Below, in pieces: positions 57,775-64,000 of a DNA stretch of 64,000 bases (position 1 is its first letter; every line of letters begins with the position of its first letter). The DNA is from Grifola frondosa (Eukaryota > Basidiomycota > Agaricomycetes > Polyporales > Grifolaceae), in contig LUGG01000009.1 of NCBI GenBank assembly GCA_001683735.1, forward strand, positions 310,001 to 374,000, written 5' to 3'. Under the pieces are notes generated by a model. The model was not told where the DNA came from and made no database searches. It saw only the letters and a program-made list of their open reading frames with translations. The translations under genes were made by a program, and so were the position numbers.

Positions 57775-60729
57775 ATGTCTTCTGAGTCGACAAATCGCAT
57801 CAAACCCCTCACCAATGGCACCTACAACCAGTGGAGTGGAGAGATGCGTGCATATCTTCGCAGATTGGGGTATTGGGGGCTTGTGAGTGGTGCTGAGACG
57901 CTTCCACCACCGGATGAGGACATAGAGCAAGGGAGTGGCTCAAGATGCAGTCTAAGCAGCTGGTGAGATTTATCTGGCTGTTGCCCCTGAGCAGAGGACA
58001 CATTTTGGCGGAAAGGATGATGATCCTGTTGCAATGTGGGCTGCTCTCGAGGCTGCCCATGTTCTTCGTTGTCCTGGGGCGCGTTTTAATGCCTATGACT
58101 CCCTCTTCTCCATCCGGAAGCTCGAGGATGAGTCCTTGCAGTCCCTTGTCACCAGAATCGAGGAATCCATGCGCTCCATCCAGAATCTTCGTCCCCCTGC
58201 CTTCACTCTCACCATGCTGGATGATGAGCTCGAGTCTATGGCCATGATTCGAGCCCTTCCTGCTGAGTACTCGAATTTCATTTCCCCTCATGCTTCAGGA
58301 CAAGCTCGACAAGTCCACCATCTTGCAGGCCTTCCAGACTGAGGAGCTCAACAGAACTCGTCGTTCTGAGCCCTTACCTTCGTCTTCCACTGCCCTCCTT
58401 GCTTCAGCATCCACCGGCCCACGCTCCAAGTGCGAATTTTGCGACAGGGAAGGTCACACTCAGGCCCAGTGCTTCAAATTGCTCGAGCAAAGGCCAAGGC
58501 AACTGAACCTCGCAGCAAACAGCGCTCCGAACGCGCCAATAAGGCCCAGGAGTCGACGGACACTCCCTCAGAAGTCAAGGAGTTTGCTGGCAGTGCAAGT
58601 CTTCGTTCTCTTGACCCATCTGATCCTCTCTGCCTCTCAGCTCGATGCTGAGTCGAATGGATTGCAGACACTGGGGCCACATCTCATATGACCCCCATCG
58701 CCACTGGCTTCGCAATTACGCCCCCCTTCGCATTCCCATTCTCTAGCAGATGATCAAGTGGTCTATCAGCTGGAGTTGGCTCGGTGGTCTTTGGGCCGGT
58801 CATGGGAGGCAGGGAGGTTCGAGCGTCGAGTTTAGCCTGTTCTTCATGTCCCTGTGCTTAGAAACAATCTCCTCTCTGTCCTATTCCTCACCAAACATCG
58901 TGATTTCTTCGTCACCATTGGCAAGGAGCGCATGGACTTCACACACTCGAACCGGACCTTTTCTGCCCCTATCAATGAGCACAACACTGCCTATCTTGCG
59001 GCACCACTTTCCCTCTCACTGAATTTGCTCGACTCAGCTCGACATTGCCTCTTGACTTGTCTCTCTGGCATCGACGCTTTGCCCACCATCATCTTGCAGG
59101 TGTCAAGAAGCTTATCAATGATGGCCTAGTCACTGGTATCGATTTGAAGTCGAACGCACTGCCGGATCCCATTTGCGAGCCATGTCTTTCGGGCAAGATG
59201 CATGCCAACCCATTTCCTCCTTCGCAGAATCGTCGCTCGGAACGCGGATTTCTCGTCCACTCTGATGTCCACGGCCCTGTCCCTGTGCGCACCCACTCCG
59301 GGTATCGCTATTGGGTCCTATTCGTCGATGATTATTCCCGTTTCCGCATCGTTTACCTGCTGAAGTCGAAGGATCAAGTGTTTGCTGCATTAAAGCCTAT
59401 TATGCTTGGATCGAGACGCAAACCGGGCAGAAAGTCAAAGCGCTTCGTGATGACAAGGGTGGGGAGTACATTTCTAATGAGTTCAATGACTTCTGCACTA
59501 CCCACGGTATTGAGCGACAGCACTCGACACGCAATCGCCCTCAGCAGAACGGAGTTGCGGAGGCACCAATCGCATTCTCAGCGATGGTGTTACTGCAATG
59601 CTCGCGGAATCCACTTTACCTCTGCAGTTCTGGGGCAAGCACTACTGTCTTATGTGCATGTCCTTAACCGTTCGTCTCCTCTGTCCTCCCTAAGTGCTAC
59701 ACCCTTCGAACTCTGGTACAAGCGCAAGCCCGATGTCTCTCACCTTCGCGTTTGGGGCTGTACTGCATATGTTCATGTGCAGAAGGACAAGCGCTCCGCA
59801 CTGGCCCTCACATGCAGAAATGCGTCTTCATTGGCTATCCGGAAGGTTACAAAGGCTGGAAGTTCTTCAATCCGACTACAAGGCAAGTAATCATCTCTGA
59901 ACGAGCAGAGTTTGATGAACGCTATTACCCCGGTTTGAAAAAGTCACTTCTGCTTCTTCAGATTCCATCCCACCCTCCCCTTCTTCTGTCCCTATCCTTC
60001 ACATCGATGCTCCAGCCCTGCACCTGTGCAAAAGCTCCTGCGCCACATTTCGGGGGGGGAATGCTGTTATTCAAAATGCGCCCGCAGAAGCTCATGTCTT
60101 GCCACCTCCACCTGTCCCTCAAATCGAACCTGTTGTTGCCATTTGCCTGTTCCGGGTCCACCTCCTGTTCCTCCACCTATGCCCGAGCCTGCACCTGCGC
60201 CTATGCCTCTTGAAGCGAAAATCTCGCTCCGGATTGTGCCTGTGCCGGATGTCCCTCTTGCCCAACGCCGTACACCTCGAAATCGAAAACCTCCTGGCCA
60301 GTGGTGGAAGCTCCCTTCACCCGCTCCCGCACCAGTCCCTGATCCTCTCCCTGATCCTCCACCTCAGCCTGCACCACATGCACCATACATCGAAGAGGTC
60401 GAGGATGAAGATGACATTGCAGAAGCAGCTAATGCAGCTCACTTTGTCTCGGATTCTGATCCTTTGAGTTATGCGGAAGCCATGCGACGTCCGGATGCGG
60501 ACAAGTGGCGTGAAGCTATGGAGGAGGAGATTCGGCACATCACACCAATGGGACATGGAAAGTCGTTGATCTCCCTTCGGGCAAGCGAGCCATTGGCAGC
60601 AAGTGGGTTTTTCACCTCAAGCGCAAGGCTGATGGTTCTATCGAGTGTTACAAGGCCCGTCTCGTTGCAAAGGGTTTTCCCAGCGTCCCAGGCTTTGAGT
60701 ACACCGAGATCTTTGCCCCCACCATTCGC
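57775..60729 (+). pseudogene. Copia-2 gag, protease, integrase and RT start, multiply frameshifted
   Basis: Starts at ATG 57775 (MSSESTNRIKPLTNGTYNQW). Gag resumes in other frames (FNAYDSLFSIRKLEDESLQS). The zinc knuckle CEFCDREGHTQAQC lies near 58430. The protease site is scrambled by frame changes near 58660. The pre-integrase finger and CEPCLSGKMHANPF are near 59170, then integrase with VHSDVHGPVPVRTHSGYRYW and FVDDYSRFRIVYLL. The second and third catalytic acids fall in a shifted stretch (59400-59600). ELWYKRKPDVSHLRVWGC follows, then a Pro-rich linker and the RT start SYAEAMRRPDADKWREAMEE. I see at least eight one-base frame changes, mostly deletions, and few true nonsense codons. Confidence 0.88.
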
Positions 60730-62022
60730 ATGGCCAGTATCCGCCTCATTCTCGCTATGGCTGGCCTCGAGGATCTTCACATGCGCTCTATCGACATATC
60801 CCATGCTTTCATCAATGGCGACCTCGACGAGGAGATCTACATGAAGTTGCCGGAAGGTTTTCCCCACGACCTTCATGCAGTTGCTCTACTCTTGAAGTCA
60901 CTTTATGGTCTCAAGCAGGGTGCTCGGATGTGGAACAAGAAGCTGCATGCTGCGCTCGAGAAGATGGGTTTCAAACGCATCAGATCCGACCCGGGTGTTT
61001 ATGTTTATGAGCGAGGTGAAGTGCGCATCATTATGCCTATCTATGTCGATGATATCACTGCTGTTTCGCGCTCGACCAAGGCCTTGGATGATGCAGTCGA
61101 GGAGCTGTCTCGTCTCTTCAAACTGCGCGATCTTGGCCCCACCTCATTCTTGCTCGGCATTGAGATCACCAGGGACCGTCCGAAGCGCACCATCGGACTC
61201 TCACAGCGACTCTACATCCTCGACATTCTCGAGCGCTCCGGCATGGCTGATTGCAAACCTGTCTCCACCCCGATGGAACCCGGCTCATTCTTGTCCATTT
61301 CCCAAGCTCCACAGACTTCTGACGACATCGCCTTCATGCGTACTGTTCCGTATGTCAATGTGGTTGGTGCTTTGATGTACCTGGCCACTTGCACTCGTCC
61401 GGACATTGCTTACACTGTCGGCATCCTTGCTCGCTTCAATTCCAATCCCGGTGTTGCTCACTGGAAGGCTGTCAAGCATCTTCTGCATTACCTCAAAGGC
61501 ACTGTCGACTTGAAGCTCACTTATCGCCCTAATCCTTCGTCTCCTCACCCCTTCGTTGCTTACTGTGATGCAGACCACGGAGGCAACAAGGACAACGGAC
61601 GCTCAACTGGTGGCTACCTTGTCTGTGTCGGTACCGGTGCAATTAACTGGAGCAGCAAGCTGCAACCAATTGTCACTTTGTCGACTACGGAAGCTGAGTA
61701 CATCGCTACAGTTGAGGCCAGCAAAGACATCATCTGGATGTGCAACATTCTCTCCGAATTCGGAGATCCTGTCAGTGCTGCATCACCTCTCTGCATCGAC
61801 AACCAGTCTGCCTTGACAGTGTCGAAGAATCCGGAGCACTTGGATTTGTGCTACTTAGGGTTGCATGACATTGTTGAGGCCGGGACCATCGCTCCGGAAT
61901 TCCTGCCCACAGAGCAGATGCCTGCTGATCTTCTCACCAAAGCTCTTCCACGAGTTAAGGTCGAGTTATTCAGGCAGATGATGGGCTTAGAGTATTGGGA
62001 TGAGGGGGGAGCTTCGACATAG
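60730..62022 (+). CDS. Copia-2 reverse transcriptase and RNase H, open frame
   Basis: 430 codons open without a break to TAG 62020-62022. RT motifs: SIDISHAFINGDLDEEIYMK, LYGLKQGARMWN and the catalytic YVDDI. RNase H motifs: YCDADHGGNKDNGRSTGGY, STTEAEYIA, CIDNQSA and MPADLLTKALPR. The frame continues upstream of 60730 without a Met (AKGFPSVPGFEYTEIFAPTI), so it is the C-terminal portion of the polyprotein. CDNQSA-type and HLD sites are present, so this part looks catalytically intact. The 3' LTR begins 23 bp after the stop. Confidence 0.93.
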   Translation: MASIRLILAMAGLEDLHMRSIDISHAFINGDLDEEIYMKLPEGFPHDLHAVALLLKSLYGLKQGARMWNKKLHAALEKMGFKRIRSDPGVYVYERGEVRIIMPIYVDDITAVSRSTKALDDAVEELSRLFKLRDLGPTSFLLGIEITRDRPKRTIGLSQRLYILDILERSGMADCKPVSTPMEPGSFLSISQAPQTSDDIAFMRTVPYVNVVGALMYLATCTRPDIAYTVGILARFNSNPGVAHWKAVKHLLHYLKGTVDLKLTYRPNPSSPHPFVAYCDADHGGNKDNGRSTGGYLVCVGTGAINWSSKLQPIVTLSTTEAEYIATVEASKDIIWMCNILSEFGDPVSAASPLCIDNQSALTVSKNPEHLDLCYLGLHDIVEAGTIAPEFLPTEQMPADLLTKALPRVKVELFRQMMGLEYWDEGGAST

Positions 62023-62045
62023 AGAGTTGTCTCGTCAGGGGGGAG

Positions 62046-62397
62046 TGTTAGTTGTATGATTTCGTCTCTCTCTCTTCGTATTTTTACGTTTCATTGCAGT
62101 TACTTCTTGCTATATCGCGTTCCATTTACAGAGCCATATCTCCGTTATTCACTTCTCCACTGTGTCTTCATTCTTCAGCCACAGTTGGTGCCACTTTTCT
62201 ATTTACTCCTGTTTACATTTCGCTCCATAGCATCTCCGGAGTCCGTCCTCTGCTGTTCTCCTTAGCAGCTCAACACGGACTCCAGGTGCGCAGTATATCC
62301 TTTCGATATCATGTACATAGCAGCTCAACACGGACTCCAGTGTCTTGTTCTATTGAGTGTGCTCCTGGCACCCCAGCATTCGCTTTTGGCTCTAATA
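62046..62397 (+). repeat. Copia-2 3' LTR, rearranged
   Basis: 352 bp. Compared with the 311-bp copies it lacks about 15-20 bp after the GCAGTTACTTCTTG stretch and carries an internal duplication of AGCAGCTCAACACGGACTCC separated by about 34 bp of unrelated sequence (62285-62320). Confidence 0.9.
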
Positions 62398-64000
62398 GCC
62401 ACTTTACAGATTCTGAATATAAAATTACAGTATTGCAGGAATGTCAACCATAAAGCTTGCCATCATTGGTGCCAGTCCATCATCCTTCTATATTGTGTCT
62501 TGTTTGCGATCTCTTCTACCACAAACAGCAGCTCCGACACATAACTGTTCCTCTCCTCTTCTGTGCCGAGCCACTGTTTCTCCAAGGGGTTCAGGCTCTT
62601 GTCGGTCAGCATATGCTGCAGACATTGTCCGACACATCCTCATTGCTGCATAACCTGTTTGCACCATGTCAAAGTGCTCAATAATCTTGCGTGCCTCTTG
62701 TACGGTGTGGAAGATGCATGCAAATACAGGGAGGTTAGGATCTGATTGGTCTGACTGGAGTACTGTAAAGAATGAGTAGAGTAGATTAGAGAGTGAGAAA
62801 CCCCCCAGCACTAGCTGCTGAGAGGTATAGGTGGATCCTGAGTGAGCTTCAAGTTGAGTATACGCTGTTGAGTTTCTAAGGTGTGCTTTGCACTTCAAAG
62901 GCCCTCAAGGTGTTCTCGCAGACAGAGATTCCGAATCAAAGCAGGTGGTGGATTCACTGAAGGGAAGAAAAAAGGGTGCTCAATACATATCTGCCTACTG
63001 CTCACATACTCTCACAGCAGTCTCCACAAGGCTCACTAGTGTTCGATCAAGGTACATGTATCTAGGAGACTTCACCGAAAAGGTAGGAAACTCATTCGAC
63101 ATCACATGACAGTGGTTCAGTGGGTGTGCAATACAATGCAGGGCCCTATTTATGCTCGCTCAGCTCTGCCTGCACCGGGCAAGGGTACACCATATGCATC
63201 CGCCAATGACTGCCATGGTCTGTGTCCCTCAACCGTTAGCTGTCTGAGAAGTGGAAGAGAACAGGGAATAGTGGATTATGAACAATGAAACATACAGAAT
63301 GGAAAATTGAGACATCCGTGCCTAGCCCGCCTCCTGCGCCAACAACCATCCCGAGCATGATCCACCACGGTGTTCAGTAGCTCATCCCCTCTGGCTCTTC
63401 ACTTGGCTGGGACTTTGAATGTGATTTGGAGTGAATGAAGGGAGCCATGGAGTACCGATAGCATAGGCGTGGACGTCGAGAGGATGGGAATAAGAGTAAG
63501 AAATAGTTCTAACTTAAATAAGGATTATCAGTAATTTCTATGAGTGGCACTACCACAATGGTTACTCACCATTTGACGCATCCATGTCGACAGCGAATGC
63601 ACAGTGCGAGTGAATCATGCAGCCAGTAGCGGCTGACTTTGAACAACAGCGAGTTAAGTAGTAGGAATGCTGAGAGACGTGATAAGATGCATCAAATGTT
63701 GTGAAAAACCCTGAGGAGAGCATGAAAAGATGTTAGGAGGTGATGAGATGTATTGGCGTCAGTGCAGAAATACCGCGTCGGTAGTGAGTGCGCAGCGCGA
63801 GCGAGGCATGCGACTGGTGACCGTTGAAATTGAACGAGATGCCAAGAGACACGATGAGATGTGTCGAATAGCATGGATAGGTCTCGAGGGAGCACAAGAA
63901 GGAGAGTCAGCTGCATGCGATCGCATGCTGAGAACCAGACAGCACATGATGATGGCAAGAAGGCCAGCTAGGAAACGTTGAGAGCCAGAAAGACAGCCTG
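62398..64000. other. no gene recognised
   Basis: GC-moderate sequence with short frames only. A minus-strand frame at 62488-62898 (136 codons) shows no known domain. At 63585-63700 and 63770-63880 there is a diverged tandem duplication (shared GCACAGTGCGAG/GCGCAGCGCGAG and GAGACGTGATAAGATG/GAGACACGATGAGATG). Confidence 0.4.

Larger units (their letters stand above)
57261..62397 (+). mobile_element. Ty1/Copia LTR retrotransposon, Copia-2
   Basis: LTRs are at 57261-57571 (311 bp) and 62046-62397 (352 bp, rearranged). A primer site GGTTATGAGCC follows the 5' LTR and a purine tract (AGGGGGGAG) precedes the 3' LTR. Gag, protease, integrase, RT and RNase H occur in Copia order. The flanks ACAAA (left) and GCCAC (right) do not match, so no target duplication is evident. 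Further LTRs of this family are at 19376, 38838 and 44143. Confidence 0.93.

Overview
The window looks like nuclear DNA of a filamentous basidiomycete (probably Agaricomycetes). The evidence is short GT-AG introns of about 45-60 nt, head-to-head and tail-to-tail genes with 45-350 bp gaps, and a fungal gene set. It has two compartments. Positions 1 to about 14.8 kb are gene-dense, GC-balanced and CpG-rich. From 14.8 kb to the end lies a nested transposon graveyard that is mostly AT-rich.

Gene-dense part: a homeodomain transcription factor (706-2308, -), U1 snRNP 70K (4637-6097, -), COX10 haem A farnesyltransferase (6422-7693, +), a ZNF830-like zinc finger protein (7825-8654, -), mitochondrial citrate synthase (8836-10751, -), the TRM8 tRNA m7G methyltransferase (10977-11935, +), the exosome subunit RRP41 (11980-12893, -) and nicotinate phosphoribosyltransferase (13067 to about 14791, +). 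These are unlinked housekeeping functions (splicing, respiration, tRNA modification, RNA decay, NAD salvage), not a cluster. Five of the eight carry single-base deletions, mostly beside short homopolymers. I read these as consensus errors in the assembly rather than five pseudogenes.

Transposon part: 15.0-20.1 kb is almost devoid of CG dinucleotides (six counted by eye) and holds a DUF6589-like remnant and a decayed LTR. 20.1-38.5 kb contains a 1.5 kb element with two near-complete inverted copies (a third, at 39.0 kb, is partial), a ~2.5 kb inverted repeat pair, a complete Ty1/Copia element (Copia-1, 24726-29765, -) with 5-bp target duplications, and a minisatellite. 39-49 kb holds a Tc1/mariner-like non-autonomous element and a decayed Helitron (-). 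The Helitron's PIF1-type helicase is followed by a ubiquitin-protease-like cysteine protease domain, and a solo LTR with perfect target duplications lies inside it. 49.7-51.7 kb is a GC-rich island with the C-terminal part of a fungal amidase gene. 56.1-56.8 kb is a hAT-like MITE. 57.3-62.4 kb is a second Copia element (Copia-2, +).

Two processes explain much of what is seen. The repeats show C-to-T loss at CpG sites, as expected from cytosine methylation or a RIP-like process: the two Copia-1 LTRs differ almost only at CpG, and all five of its in-frame stops are TGA. Separately, one-base deletions occur in genes and repeats alike and look technical. No tRNA, rRNA or CRISPR was seen.
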